Notes: generated from the sequence alone by a model not told the origin. Positions 27,379 through 36,073 are shown, counted from the stretch's first letter. The stretch is DNA of 64,000 bases from Chloroflexota bacterium (GCA_028287745.1 JAQBPB010000021.1:62001-126000); one strand, 5' to 3'. Translations and numbers: made by a program.

Positions 27379-28908
27379 CTATACTGTTCCTCCAGTCAGC
27401 CAGCAGCCAATGGATGGTGTAATATTAGCCTCTATTATAGCTGCAATCAGTAATAAAGGCACTATCAGGGCCAATAGCTTGATGTAATTTACCAGGGCGA
27501 ACTGGAAGCTCTGGCCGATACTCATCCCGGCAGGTGGCGCAATGATTGAGGTGCTTATTTTCAGAGCGGCGGCAATCCCTATAATTGCGGCAGGCAATTC
27601 AATCACGCCGTGCGGTAGGATAAACCCGGCCAGTAGCGGCAGCGGGTTGAGATCCAACTGGAAGAAAAAGCCGGTTATAAAACCTATCGGGCCGGTCGAG
27701 ACCATCAAAATTAGAATACCGGCTACACCCAGGCTGACCACCGACAGCGCACTCCCGAACAAAACCGCCACGGTATTGTTGATAAAAAGCCCCTCCCAGG
27801 TTACGCCTCGCATACCGCCAATATTAATACTGTTGAATCCCTCACCCTGGCAGAGCGGGTTGCGGGTGCCGCTTAAGCGGTCGGCCAGGTTCAGGTTATC
27901 CCGCAGTTCCTGGACTACCGGCCAGGTGGATACCCAGACACACAGTAAAATCCCACCGGCAATCGCCAGGGTTACTACCAGGCTGGCCGCTTTGTACAAC
28001 CCAATTATCTGGGGAATATCTTGACGGTAAAAACGCCAGGGCGTCCAGCGCAAGCCGGTCTTCTGGTGAGCCAGGGCTTCCCTGGGAGTCCTGTGGAAGA
28101 AATAACCAAATCCTTTGAAGACTCCTTTGAAGGTGACATTGTCCCCTTCCCTGGCAATAATTTCTTCGCGGTTGAAAATCCTTACGCCGGAACGCAGCAA
28201 GAGTACGAGAATAACTACCAGGGCCAGAAGCATAAAGTACAGCCCGACCTGTAAATTATTCAAAAGCAAAATGGCTTCAAGCTGGACCGCCAGACTCATC
28301 GGCAGAATGATAAAGCTCGCCATGATATTGGCCGCCCGGACACTGGTGGTATGAGTACTGACCAGCACTGACCCGGCCACCATTACCAGGGCCTGGACGA
28401 CATTCAGGGCCAGAAAGGTCAGCAGCAAACCTGGCTCAACCGGAAAAGGCTGGCCCATCAAAGTAAATACCACGCTGAAACTGAGCGAAGCAAACATACT
28501 GGCGGCGACCGTTGGCAGGGTAGCCGCCACAAATTTACCCAGGAACAACTCCTGGTCGGTCAGGGGCGCGCTCAATAGCGCCTCCAGACTGTTGCGTTCT
28601 TTTTCTCCTACAAAAGTTTCAAGGGCGATAACCAGGCAAAACGACATTGGCAGGAAACCAATCGCCAGGGTCGTAAACGGCAAGAGTTTACCGTAGAAGG
28701 TCGCCTGGCCCAGGTCCCTGACCAGGTTCGCGCTAAGGGTATTCAGGATAGCCGCCAGTATAAGAGGCAGTATCACGACCAGGGTTATAATCGGGGTAAT
28801 AATGCGCCAATCGCGCAAGGTGTCGCGCAGTTCCCGGCGTGTCACGATTAAAGCCCTCGAAAGTGAGGAACGCGGTTTCTGAATAATCTGTCCGGACTGG
28901 TAGCTCAC
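27379..28908 (-). CDS. ABC-2-type permease fused to a SpoIIM/DUF95-like domain
   Basis: Integral membrane protein of 509 residues forming the transmembrane part of an ABC exporter with the adjacent ATPase. The N-terminal half (about 15-240) is an ABC-2/NatB-like permease with EFVGEKERNSLEALLSAPL-type motif (TFVGEKERNSLEALL here). The C-terminal half (about 300-500) looks like SpoIIM/DUF95: LFINNTVAVLFGSAL, a helix pair, FILPHGVIELPA and LLLIAAIIEANITP. GTG start overlaps the ATPase TGA by four bases, so translation is coupled. The substrate is unknown. The two halves are usually separate proteins, so the fusion is notable. Confidence 0.85.
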   Translation of the reverse strand: MSYQSGQIIQKPRSSLSRALIVTRRELRDTLRDWRIITPIITLVVILPLILAAILNTLSANLVRDLGQATFYGKLLPFTTLAIGFLPMSFCLVIALETFVGEKERNSLEALLSAPLTDQELFLGKFVAATLPTVAASMFASLSFSVVFTLMGQPFPVEPGLLLTFLALNVVQALVMVAGSVLVSTHTTSVRAANIMASFIILPMSLAVQLEAILLLNNLQVGLYFMLLALVVILVLLLRSGVRIFNREEIIAREGDNVTFKGVFKGFGYFFHRTPREALAHQKTGLRWTPWRFYRQDIPQIIGLYKAASLVVTLAIAGGILLCVWVSTWPVVQELRDNLNLADRLSGTRNPLCQGEGFNSINIGGMRGVTWEGLFINNTVAVLFGSALSVVSLGVAGILILMVSTGPIGFITGFFFQLDLNPLPLLAGFILPHGVIELPAAIIGIAAALKISTSIIAPPAGMSIGQSFQFALVNYIKLLALIVPLLLIAAIIEANITPSIGCWLTGGTV

Positions 28909-29954
28909 ATTTTCACCGCCTGTCTTTTATTCTCAGGATAATCTTTAAGTAAGGACTCTTGAATCCCTTCGCGCTTGCTGCCGGCCTCTCCGGCTATTTT
29001 CAGGTAAGCTGATTCAAGACTGCGCGAGACCGGACTCAAAGTAACCACGCCCAGGCCGCTATCGGACAGGCTCTTTAAGACCGCCGGGTTAGTGACTTCC
29101 GGTTCGGTAGTTTCAAAATTAAAGCCCCTGGCGTCATTAGCCAGTACCTTTACCTGTGGGATTGCTAGGAGTCCGGCCGGAATCCCGGTTAGCGGTTGGT
29201 TGAGTTCTACCCGGTAGTGCGGCGCGCCCAGCAGCTTTTGTTTTAGCTCCTCGGCGGTGCCTTCGATGATAATCTCACCTTTGCGAATGATGGCAATCCG
29301 GTCGGCCAGGATTTCAGCTTCGGCCAGGTTATGGGTACACAGGATAATGGCCCGGTGGGACCTTTTAAGTTCATTGATGGCGTCCCGGACCAGTTTGGCG
29401 CTATAGGGGTCCATCGCGCTGGTAGGCTCATCCAGGAAAAGCACTTTAGGTTCGTGAATCAGGGCCCGGATTAAGGCGGCCTTCTGGCGCATCCCTTTGC
29501 TATACTCGCCCATCCTGAGCTGGCGGGTATCCCACAGGTCAAAGCGTTTGAGCAGTTCTTCGCTCCGCTCCCGCAAAAGTTTCTTGGGTACGCTTTGCAG
29601 CTCGCCAAAAAAGTCAAGATAGTCCAGGACTCGCATCCGGTTGTAGAGTCCGGGCTGCTCGGTCAGGTGGCCGATAATCTTTCGGACTTCCAGGGGTTGT
29701 TCAACCGTATCAAAGCCGCCCACCCGGGCCTGCCCGCCGGTAGGAGTCAGGATGGCCGCTAACATTCGCGTGGTCGTGGTTTTGCCCGCACCGTTGTGAC
29801 CGAGCAAGGCCAGGATTTGCCCAGCTTCGACTCTTAGCGAAACCTCTTTCACGGCTGTAAATTCCCCGAACTGCTTTACCAGCCGGGTGGCTTCAATCAA
29901 AGGGGGTGAAGTGCCCGGGCTGGCCGAAGGGTCTGTAACAATAGAGGATTGCAT
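28905..29954 (-). CDS. ABC transporter ATP-binding protein, NatA-like
   Basis: ATPase subunit of 349 residues. Walker A GHNGAGKTTTTRM, Q-loop region LTEQPGLYNRM, signature YSKGMRQKAALIRALIHEP (a MSGGxxQ variant), Walker B VLFLDEPTSAMDP, and switch His in CTHNLAEAE are all present. The last about 110 residues form the extra domain seen in NatA and CcmA-type exporters. AAAGGAA lies nine bases before the ATG. It overlaps the permease gene downstream. The pair could export sodium, lipids or a peptide; nothing in the sequence decides which. Confidence 0.92.
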   Translation of the reverse strand: MQSSIVTDPSASPGTSPPLIEATRLVKQFGEFTAVKEVSLRVEAGQILALLGHNGAGKTTTTRMLAAILTPTGGQARVGGFDTVEQPLEVRKIIGHLTEQPGLYNRMRVLDYLDFFGELQSVPKKLLRERSEELLKRFDLWDTRQLRMGEYSKGMRQKAALIRALIHEPKVLFLDEPTSAMDPYSAKLVRDAINELKRSHRAIILCTHNLAEAEILADRIAIIRKGEIIIEGTAEELKQKLLGAPHYRVELNQPLTGIPAGLLAIPQVKVLANDARGFNFETTEPEVTNPAVLKSLSDSGLGVVTLSPVSRSLESAYLKIAGEAGSKREGIQESLLKDYPENKRQAVKM

Positions 29955-30131
29955 AAAGGTAGATTCCTTTACTGGCAGTGGGTAAAAGTGCCTTTGTTTA
30001 GAGAAAAGGATTAAAGCTTATCCGCAGCTTAGCCCCGGTAGATAGGCCGAGAAGCCGAGAATATAATATCAGGCTAAGTTATTATAGAGCTTCTGGCAAG
30101 TTTCACGGAGTAGGACTTTTTGGCTCAAAAT

Positions 30132-30161
30132 AAAAACCCCGTCCTTTCGGGCAGGGTTTTT
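30132..30161 (-). terminator. strong terminator after the glycoside hydrolase gene
   Basis: AAAAACCC at 30132-30139 pairs with GGGTTTTT at 30154-30161, with inner pairs closing a four-base loop. It carries T-runs on both strands. It lies 19 bases beyond the hydrolase stop and could also stop plus-strand reads. Confidence 0.88.
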
Positions 30162-30180
30162 ATAATCTCGGTTTGAGGAT

Positions 30181-31689
30181 TTAAGGACGCCGGCGCTGGG
30201 TTATAACCCAGGCTGCCAGGCCACCACCGGCTACCAGTACCAGTAACCCACCGATTAGCAAAGGAAGCATAATCGAGTTGTCGCTGGCGGCTGTCGGTAC
30301 GGTTGTGACGGGGCCAGCGCTGGCCGGGGTGCTGGTAGCTCTCGGCTGGGCTGCGGTCGGGGTTGCCGCTCCGGCCTGACCAACGGCTACCGAAGCCGCT
30401 GCCGGGGTTGTACCAGTAGTTGCGGGCGCTGTGGTGGAGCCAGGTACCGGCGTAGACGTGGCCGGGACTGCTTCGGTTACCGGGGCCGGGGTCGGCAGGT
30501 TTTGCGCCTGTAAATAAGCTAAAGCGCTCTGCTTCAACGAGTTATAGGCTGGCTTTGCCACAAAGTCTTTGGTAACAAGCTGGAAGTGCTGCTCCGAAGC
30601 GGTATCAGGGATATCGCCTACCTGGCGGAAGAACCAGACGAAGATTACCCCGGACCAGGGCCAGTTCTTGCGGGCATACTCGATACCCTGGACGGTCCAC
30701 TCGGCTTGCTGCTGTTCGGTAACACGGCGCCAGGTCAACTTTTCGGCCGGGATACTGGACGGTGAGGCATTCCAGCCGTATTCATTGAACCAGACCGCCT
30801 TGTTGCCGTCACCGTTTTTCACCATTATATCGTGGAGCAACTCCACCCGGCGATAGTTCAAAACTTTCGGGTCCGGCGCGGCGTCGGGCGCAAACTCCAG
30901 CCCGTAAGCGTTAGCAGGCATTATATCAAAGAAGTCTTTGGCCCCTGCTTTATACATTTGGTCAAGGTAGGTCAACTCGCTCAAGTTGATGTTTTCTTCC
31001 AGGGTAATCGCCAGGGGCGCTGCCATAACTTTTACCGAAGGGTCAGTTTCTTTTATAGACTTGTAAGCCAGCTTCAACATCTCTACGTACTGGACCGGAT
31101 TAACCTTCTTGGTCGGTTCCCATTCCCGTTCCAGGTTAGGCTCGTTCCAGACCGTAATGTACTTGACTTTGCCCTTATAGTGCTTCACGAACTCTTTAAG
31201 GAAGTCGGCATAGTCCTGGTAATTGGCCGGACGACCGCCGGGTACACCGCCCGCCGGGTTAGCCCAGGCCGGGGTCTGGTCAATCCTGGCGACAATCTGG
31301 ATGTTGTACTTGATTGCCAGGTCCACAATCTCATCGTACTTCTGCCAACCTGATTTTTTGTTCTTATCGTCGGTGAAGTAACCCTTTTTGAACTCAATCT
31401 CATTCCAGCCAAACAGCTGTTTGATCCACTTAATCCCTGCCTGGTTAATCAATTGCATGGTGCGTTCTTTTTTCCAGAACTCCACCTCTTTATCCAGGAA
31501 AGTATTGGTACCGTAAGGAACGACATCCGTATCAGGGATTGCAGCTGCGGGGCTTTTAAGGTCAGCCGCCTGGGCCGGTTGCACAATGAAGATGGAGCCT
31601 AAAAGCACTTGAGAAAGAAAGGCCATCGAAAAGACAAGGACAGTCAGCAGATTTAGCCGCCTGCGCTTTGAAGAATGAAACAAAATCAC
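30181..31689 (-). CDS. secreted, membrane-anchored glycoside hydrolase (clan GH-A, GH39/GH5-like)
   Basis: Predicted extracellular glycosidase of 502 residues. From the GTG at 31689, chosen for AAAGGAG just upstream, the protein starts with KRRRLNLLTVLVF and a hydrophobic signal ending AQA. A TIM-barrel domain follows with WNEP (acid/base Glu183) and WFNEYGWN (nucleophile Glu303), the two-glutamate layout of clan GH-A. After about residue 390 a Pro/Thr/Ala-rich linker leads to a C-terminal membrane helix and a basic RRRP tail. A longer frame opens from 31818 but would remove the ribosome site and the signal peptide. The sugar substrate is unknown. Confidence 0.85.
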   Translation of the reverse strand: MILFHSSKRRRLNLLTVLVFSMAFLSQVLLGSIFIVQPAQAADLKSPAAAIPDTDVVPYGTNTFLDKEVEFWKKERTMQLINQAGIKWIKQLFGWNEIEFKKGYFTDDKNKKSGWQKYDEIVDLAIKYNIQIVARIDQTPAWANPAGGVPGGRPANYQDYADFLKEFVKHYKGKVKYITVWNEPNLEREWEPTKKVNPVQYVEMLKLAYKSIKETDPSVKVMAAPLAITLEENINLSELTYLDQMYKAGAKDFFDIMPANAYGLEFAPDAAPDPKVLNYRRVELLHDIMVKNGDGNKAVWFNEYGWNASPSSIPAEKLTWRRVTEQQQAEWTVQGIEYARKNWPWSGVIFVWFFRQVGDIPDTASEQHFQLVTKDFVAKPAYNSLKQSALAYLQAQNLPTPAPVTEAVPATSTPVPGSTTAPATTGTTPAAASVAVGQAGAATPTAAQPRATSTPASAGPVTTVPTAASDNSIMLPLLIGGLLVLVAGGGLAAWVITQRRRP

Positions 31690-31792
31690 AAAACTCCTTT
31701 CAAAATAAGCTTTGTTATAAAGCTTAGGAACAACCAGCATGCCCCCATTGGGGGAGAAAATAGGAGAGATCAAGGCTTGTAAAGCGAGGGGT

Positions 31793-31801
31793 ATTATACC
31801 A
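31793..31801 (-). promoter_or_regulatory. extended -10 promoter of the glycoside hydrolase gene
   Basis: On the minus strand TGGTATAAT occupies 31801-31793, about 105 bases before the GTG start. This is the same extended -10 as at efp and ispH. It supports the shorter start, since the longer frame would begin upstream of this promoter. Confidence 0.6.
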
Positions 31802-31834
31802 TAATCCCCTATTGGCATTTACCCTGGCTGGCCG

Positions 31835-31854
31835 CATGTTCCACGTGAAACATG
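31835..31854. promoter_or_regulatory. parS centromere site 1
   Basis: The 16-bp core TGTTCCACGTGAAACA (31837-31852) matches the ParB-binding consensus TGTTNCACGTGAAACA. Flanking CA and TG extend it to 20 bp. Confidence 0.92.
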
Positions 31855-31896
31855 TGGCAACCTGACATGATTTTACTCAAGTGTTATTATCCCCCG

Positions 31897-31916
31897 CATG
31901 TTCCACGTGAAACATG
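31897..31916. promoter_or_regulatory. parS centromere site 2
   Basis: An identical 20-bp copy, core at 31899-31914, 62 bases from site 1, in the same intergenic region. Confidence 0.92.
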
Positions 31917-31924
31917 TCCGGGAA

Positions 31925-31938
31925 CATGTTGTGAAACA
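31925..31938. promoter_or_regulatory. degenerate parS copy
   Basis: CATGTTGTGAAACA equals parS with the central CCAC deleted. A half-site, GTGAAACA, is at 31965-31972. These look like decayed copies; binding is doubtful. Confidence 0.45.
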
Positions 31939-31941
31939 GCG

Positions 31942-31961
31942 CATGTTCCACGTGAAACATG
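31942..31961. promoter_or_regulatory. parS centromere site 3
   Basis: Third identical 20-bp copy, core 31944-31959, 45 bases from site 2. The rest of the 31690-32048 gap holds the hydrolase promoter and no gene. Confidence 0.92.
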
Positions 31962-32048
31962 CCAGTGAAACACGGTGTCGGTTATTGCCATGAATGCTAT
32001 AATTAGCCGGAGATAACAAAACTAGAAACTGGAGAGCTAAGGACATAA

Positions 32049-32813
32049 ATGCCGGTATTCAAACCTTCAAAGTTCCGTACCCGCCTGACTCAGCCTGCTA
32101 TTGAGGATAATGACTCTTCTTTGTTAGCCAGGGCCTTCCGCACCCGGCTCCTGGGTGGGTCGGAGGCGGACCCGGCCCTGTTTTATCCCGCTGGCCCCGG
32201 GGCGAAAAAAGTACCGGTCGCGGTTTACCAGGATAGGACCGCCTCAACCAGAACTCTCTTAAGGAAAATCAGCCTAACCATCGGGGCACCCTTGCTGGCA
32301 ATAATTATCGTTGGTTTGATCGTTTTCTCAACCTTTGCACCGGATAAAGTGAGCCTGCCGGTCCAAAGCGAGTCGGTAATTTTTGGGGATGTGCCGGTCC
32401 CGGCCAATGTCCGCCCTATCCAGAGGGCTAAACTCAACGCCCAGCAGCAGTTTGTTGACGTATACCTGAACCAGGTATTGCCTCACTATTCCGAGGATTT
32501 CAAAGGGGCCGCCAGCTATATAAGCTCAAAATCTTTGGACGAACTGAAAAGTTGGTATAGCACTCGGCTGCTTGATACCAAATCGCTTCGCTGGCAGGTT
32601 TATGGGAAACCGACGACCTACAATACAACTTATACCAGCCTTTACCTGCGGGCTTTAACCTCGCAGGTGCCTGGTTCGGTGGAAGCCCTGGTGGTACAAT
32701 TAGAGCCTGTTAGCTCGCTTGTCCTGAAAAAAGACCCTACTTCTTATGATGAGCAGGCAAAATTAGGTGAAACGGTTATTATTCTGTCACGAGCCTGGCT
32801 GGCCCCACGCTAG
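32049..32813 (+). CDS. hypothetical membrane-anchored protein
   Basis: A 254-residue protein that I do not recognise. The N-terminal about 75 residues are polar and cytoplasmic. One membrane helix follows (about 76-96, GAPLLAIIIVGLIVFSTF), then an extracellular domain of about 155 residues with mixed helix and strand (YLNQVLPHYSEDFKGAASYI, LRWQVYGKPTTYNTTYTSLYLRAL). No cysteines or catalytic motif are visible. It lies directly to the right of the parS sites and 87 bases before the HhH-domain gene, on the same strand. Function unknown. Confidence 0.75.
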   Translation: MPVFKPSKFRTRLTQPAIEDNDSSLLARAFRTRLLGGSEADPALFYPAGPGAKKVPVAVYQDRTASTRTLLRKISLTIGAPLLAIIIVGLIVFSTFAPDKVSLPVQSESVIFGDVPVPANVRPIQRAKLNAQQQFVDVYLNQVLPHYSEDFKGAASYISSKSLDELKSWYSTRLLDTKSLRWQVYGKPTTYNTTYTSLYLRALTSQVPGSVEALVVQLEPVSSLVLKKDPTSYDEQAKLGETVIILSRAWLAPR

Positions 32814-32900
32814 AAACCTTTACCGACCAGCGTCAAAGTAGTTAGTTTTGGCCGTTCGACAATGAAAAGTTAGAAGCTGAAGCGCCCAAGGGAGAATAAA

Positions 32901-33629
32901 TTGAAAAATGTTTTTAGTTTTTTAACCGGAGCAGTTATCGGTGCAGGAAGTTTACTGGGCTTGAAGAAAGCCCTCCAGGCCCTCGACAAGTCAGAAAAGC
33001 CGGGCGGGCCAGGCAAGAGTCAACAGGAGTCTCCGGCCGTTCCCGTTAAAGAAGTTAAGAAGGACTCCACCCCTGTCGAGGCAAACCAGGTTGCGACCGC
33101 ACCTGCCGCAGCCCCGATTACTCTCAAAGCCTCCCCTTCTGATGAAGGTCTGGACGCTGTGGTTAGCCTGGTTGGCGAACCGGTCGAGCGTCATAAGGAA
33201 CCGGTAGCCGCAACGGAGAGCGACCCGGCCGCTACCACACCGCGTTCCGAAACCGCTGAACCGGCTATTCTGGATGAAGTAACGGTAAAACCCGCCGCAG
33301 ATTCAACTCCCCTGCCAGAGTCAACCCCCGATTCTACTCCCCTGGCTAAACCAGCCGCCAATAGCGCCCGCAACCAGCCCCGGTCTAACGGTTCCAAAAA
33401 GAACTCCAGGAATAGCGCAAAACCAAAAACTGACGATTTTACCGTAGTGAGTGATATTGGGCCGGTCTTTAACCAGAAACTTCACGAGGCAGGAATTAAC
33501 AGCTTCAGGGATTTTGTCAGTTTGACTTCCGCCGAGGTGGCGGCTAAGACGGGTATACCGGTGGAAAGAATCGAACGCGGCAAGTGGCTTGAGCAAGTCC
33601 AGAAGCTTATCACTGATAATGGGAAATAA
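32901..33629 (+). CDS. membrane-associated protein with C-terminal helix-hairpin-helix domain
   Basis: A 242-residue protein starting at TTG with GGGAG upstream. The N-terminus (NVFSFLTGAVIGAGSLLGLKKAL) is a Gly-rich hydrophobic segment like a YtxH-type anchor. A long Pro/Ala/Thr/Glu-rich disordered region follows (about 30-180). The last about 60 residues, VVSDIGPVFNQKLHEAGINSFRDFVSLTSAEVAAKTGIPVERI, match the HhH fold common at the ends of ribosomal and NADH-dehydrogenase-related proteins, a possible DNA or protein contact. A hairpin terminator follows. Its role is unknown. Confidence 0.78.
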   Translation: MKNVFSFLTGAVIGAGSLLGLKKALQALDKSEKPGGPGKSQQESPAVPVKEVKKDSTPVEANQVATAPAAAPITLKASPSDEGLDAVVSLVGEPVERHKEPVAATESDPAATTPRSETAEPAILDEVTVKPAADSTPLPESTPDSTPLAKPAANSARNQPRSNGSKKNSRNSAKPKTDDFTVVSDIGPVFNQKLHEAGINSFRDFVSLTSAEVAAKTGIPVERIERGKWLEQVQKLITDNGK

Positions 33630-33650
33630 TTAGCCCGGTCAAAACCAGGG

Positions 33651-33691
33651 AATAAAAAAAACGATGGGTTTATCTCATCGCTTTTTTTATT
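33651..33691. terminator. bidirectional terminator
   Basis: CGATG at 33662-33666 and CATCG at 33676-33680 form a short stem, flanked by an A-run on the left and a T-run on the right. It can therefore end both the HhH gene (plus) and the 74-residue gene (minus). Confidence 0.7.
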
Positions 33692-33698
33692 GGCCTAT

Positions 33699-33923
33699 TT
33701 ACCGGGCTTGCTGGCGCTCTTCCATTAGTTTTTCAAGGATTGCCAGTTCCGCCTGCTTTTTGTCCATTTCTACTTTTGTATAATCGGCGATAAGCAGCAT
33801 CGCTACCTGGATGGTTTGCTTATAGTGGGTATTTAGATAGGTAAGGGTTTTGCGGTAATTTTCTATTAAAGCCTGCAAACGGTCATCCGGTAGTTTTTTG
33901 ATTTTTTCGATATACTCTTCCAT
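33699..33923 (-). CDS. small helical hypothetical protein
   Basis: A 74-residue, all-helical, charged protein (MEEYIEKIKKLPDDRLQAL start) with a likely coiled coil in the second half. AGGGAA precedes the ATG and a terminator follows its stop, which supports a real gene. No membrane segment or motif is visible. I do not recognise it. Confidence 0.65.
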   Translation of the reverse strand: MEEYIEKIKKLPDDRLQALIENYRKTLTYLNTHYKQTIQVAMLLIADYTKVEMDKKQAELAILEKLMEERQQAR

Positions 33924-34020
33924 ATAATTCCCTGAACTTTCTTTCTAGTCTGGCCCTGTTTTCTTTCCACTTGCCTATTTTACCTTATTTTTGGTTCTAA
34001 AGTTAAATAAAGCTTGAGGA

Positions 34021-34200
34021 TATTCCTACCCTTCAGGTCAGGCCCTTAAAACTAAAACGCGGTTTTAATTTTGTTATCAAAATGTAATAAAAAAATTTAT
34101 TCACCGACTTATACACATAAATATCCACAACGGCTTTAGTAATGTGGATACATTCGGGTATTTCTCAAAAAATTCTTGCGGAATGTAAGGGTTCTGGAAG
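34021..34200. other. AT-rich intergenic stretch with DnaA-box-like sites
   Basis: The 33924-34203 gap holds an AT-rich run (about 34060-34110) followed by three 9-mers close to the DnaA box TTATNCACA: TTATACACA at 34109-34117 (exact match to the degenerate consensus), ATATCCACA at 34121-34129 and, on the minus strand, GTATCCACA at 34151-34143. It is 2.1 kb from the parS sites. It could be an origin or part of one; three boxes are few. Confidence 0.4.
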
Positions 34201-34203
34201 ATT

Positions 34204-35841
34204 TTAGAAATCCTCCAGGTTGTAGCCCTCAATTTCATCCCCAAACTCATCTACGGCTGGCGCATTATTCGCTGGTGCCGCCGGTTGGTTTTCGGCCCTA
34301 CCTCTATTACCCCTCCCTTTTTTGCCAGGTTTATCACTGGCACCCGGTTCTTTTGGTACCAAGGCATATTCCAGGGCATCCTGTAAGGTTGCCGCCCCGT
34401 ACGCCTGTAAACCTGGCGGTAATGCCAGCGGATGGCCGTTCGCGGTAGCGCTTCTCGGGTAGACCGCTCGGGTAAACCCAAGCTTTGCCGCTTCGGCCAG
34501 GCGCCTTTCCAGCTGGTTGACCATCCGGATTTCACCGTTCAGGCCCACTTCCCCGATTAAAACCGTATTCGGGTCAATTTCGGACTCGTGGTAGGAAGAA
34601 ACAATCGTGGCCGCCACGCTCAGGTCAGCGGCCGGTTCGGTAACTTTGAGACCGCCCACCACATTTACATAGACATCCTGGTTGCCCAGCGGCACGCCCA
34701 GGCGTTTACTCAGCACCGCCGTCAGTAACAGCAAGCGGTTCATATCTATACCGTTGGTCGCCCGGCGTGGCATCCCGGTATAACACTGGCTGCACAAAGC
34801 CTGCACTTCAACTAATATGGGCCTGGTGCCTTCCATGGTAACGGCTACGCCCGAACCGGGCGCTCCTTTGATGCGTTCGGCCAGGAAAGCCTGGCTGGGA
34901 TTACTAACTTCGACCATTCCCTCGCCGCTCATTTCAAAGACACCGACTTCGTTGGTGGAACCAAAGCGGTTTTTAACGCCGCGCAAGAGCCGGTACTGGT
35001 GAAACCGGTCCCCTTCCAGGTAAAGTACCGCGTCCACCATATGTTCCAGGACCCGTGGCCCGGCGATATTACCTTCTTTCGTAACGTGGCCGACCAGGAA
35101 GATCGGTATCCCCTGTTTTTTTGCCAACCGCATCAGCGTTGCCGCACATTCACGCACCTGCGTAACGCTACCGGCGGCGGCGGTCATTTCCGCGCCAAAC
35201 CCCTCATCCCACGAACCCAGTCCAAATCCTAAACCCTGGTCGTCATCCCCGGCGTTGCGCTCTTTACGCGACAAATAAACCGTTTGAATTGAATCTATAA
35301 CGACCAGAGAGGGTTTCATCTGTTCGATGTGGTCCAGTATCAGGTTCAGATTTGTTTCGCTGAGCAAATATAATTCTTCCGGGGCCAATCCCAGCCGCTG
35401 CGCCCGCAATTTGATCTGGTTGGCTGATTCTTCGGCAGATACATACAGCACAGAGCCAACCGATTCGGCCAGGGCCGCTGTGACCTGCAATAACAATGTT
35501 GATTTACCTATACCGGGGTCGCCGCTTATCAGGGTCAGCGAGCCGGGTACAATTCCACCGCCCATAACCCTATCAAACTCACCGATGGGAACGGTGATGC
35601 GTTTGAAATTTTCCATTTCCATCCGGGCGATACTTTTAGGACGGTTGTTGGCGGTGGCAGCGGTTTTACTCTCATTTGCCAGGCCGGTGCCGGTCCTGAA
35701 GTTAACCGATTTTTCAGGTCCCTTCAGGGATTCGGTGAAGCTGTTAAACTCGCTGCATTCCGGGCAGCGCCCCATCCATTTGAAACTTTCGTAGCTGCAA
35801 TTGCTACAGGTATATACTATGTGAGGACGCCCTTTTGCCAT
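34204..35841 (-). CDS. radA: DNA repair protein RadA (Sms)
   Basis: RecA-like ATPase acting in recombination-intermediate processing. The 545-residue protein has a C4 zinc finger (Cys12, Cys15, Cys26, Cys29), a RecA core with Walker A GDPGIGKST at about 107-115, the diagnostic KNRFG motif in LLRGVKNRFGSTNEVG, and a C-terminal Lon-protease-like domain. A Lys/Gly/Pro-rich extension of about 50 residues ends the protein, longer than in most RadAs. GGGGAG precedes the ATG. It is a single gene with its own promoter. Confidence 0.96.
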   Translation of the reverse strand: MAKGRPHIVYTCSNCSYESFKWMGRCPECSEFNSFTESLKGPEKSVNFRTGTGLANESKTAATANNRPKSIARMEMENFKRITVPIGEFDRVMGGGIVPGSLTLISGDPGIGKSTLLLQVTAALAESVGSVLYVSAEESANQIKLRAQRLGLAPEELYLLSETNLNLILDHIEQMKPSLVVIDSIQTVYLSRKERNAGDDDQGLGFGLGSWDEGFGAEMTAAAGSVTQVRECAATLMRLAKKQGIPIFLVGHVTKEGNIAGPRVLEHMVDAVLYLEGDRFHQYRLLRGVKNRFGSTNEVGVFEMSGEGMVEVSNPSQAFLAERIKGAPGSGVAVTMEGTRPILVEVQALCSQCYTGMPRRATNGIDMNRLLLLTAVLSKRLGVPLGNQDVYVNVVGGLKVTEPAADLSVAATIVSSYHESEIDPNTVLIGEVGLNGEIRMVNQLERRLAEAAKLGFTRAVYPRSATANGHPLALPPGLQAYGAATLQDALEYALVPKEPGASDKPGKKGRGNRGRAENQPAAPANNAPAVDEFGDEIEGYNLEDF

Positions 35842-35880
35842 CGTCTTCTCCCCTGAATTTATTGAACTAAAGTTCTAATA

Positions 35881-35909
35881 ATTATAACATATACTCGAAA
35901 TAGATGCCA
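35881..35909 (-). promoter_or_regulatory. promoter of radA
   Basis: On the minus strand TATAAT (35886-35881) is preceded by a 17-base spacer and TGGCAT (35909-35904). It lies about 40 bases before the radA ATG. Confidence 0.6.
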
Positions 35910-36073
35910 TAATTTACTTTACATAAGTATAATTCCTGACAAGCTAAATAATCGTCCGGTTTGAATAATTCTATGACAATAGTGTAATACCATCTTTCCT
36001 TTTTTCAATTGGCCGTTAAAATGGTTTATAGAAATCATTAACCCTAAAACTACCTGTATGCTTGTAGGTATTT

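Noticed and set aside
31690..31818. Longer N-terminus for the glycoside hydrolase from 31818
   Set aside because: It would start upstream of the promoter at 31793-31801 and would hide the signal peptide; the GTG at 31689 has AAAGGAG.
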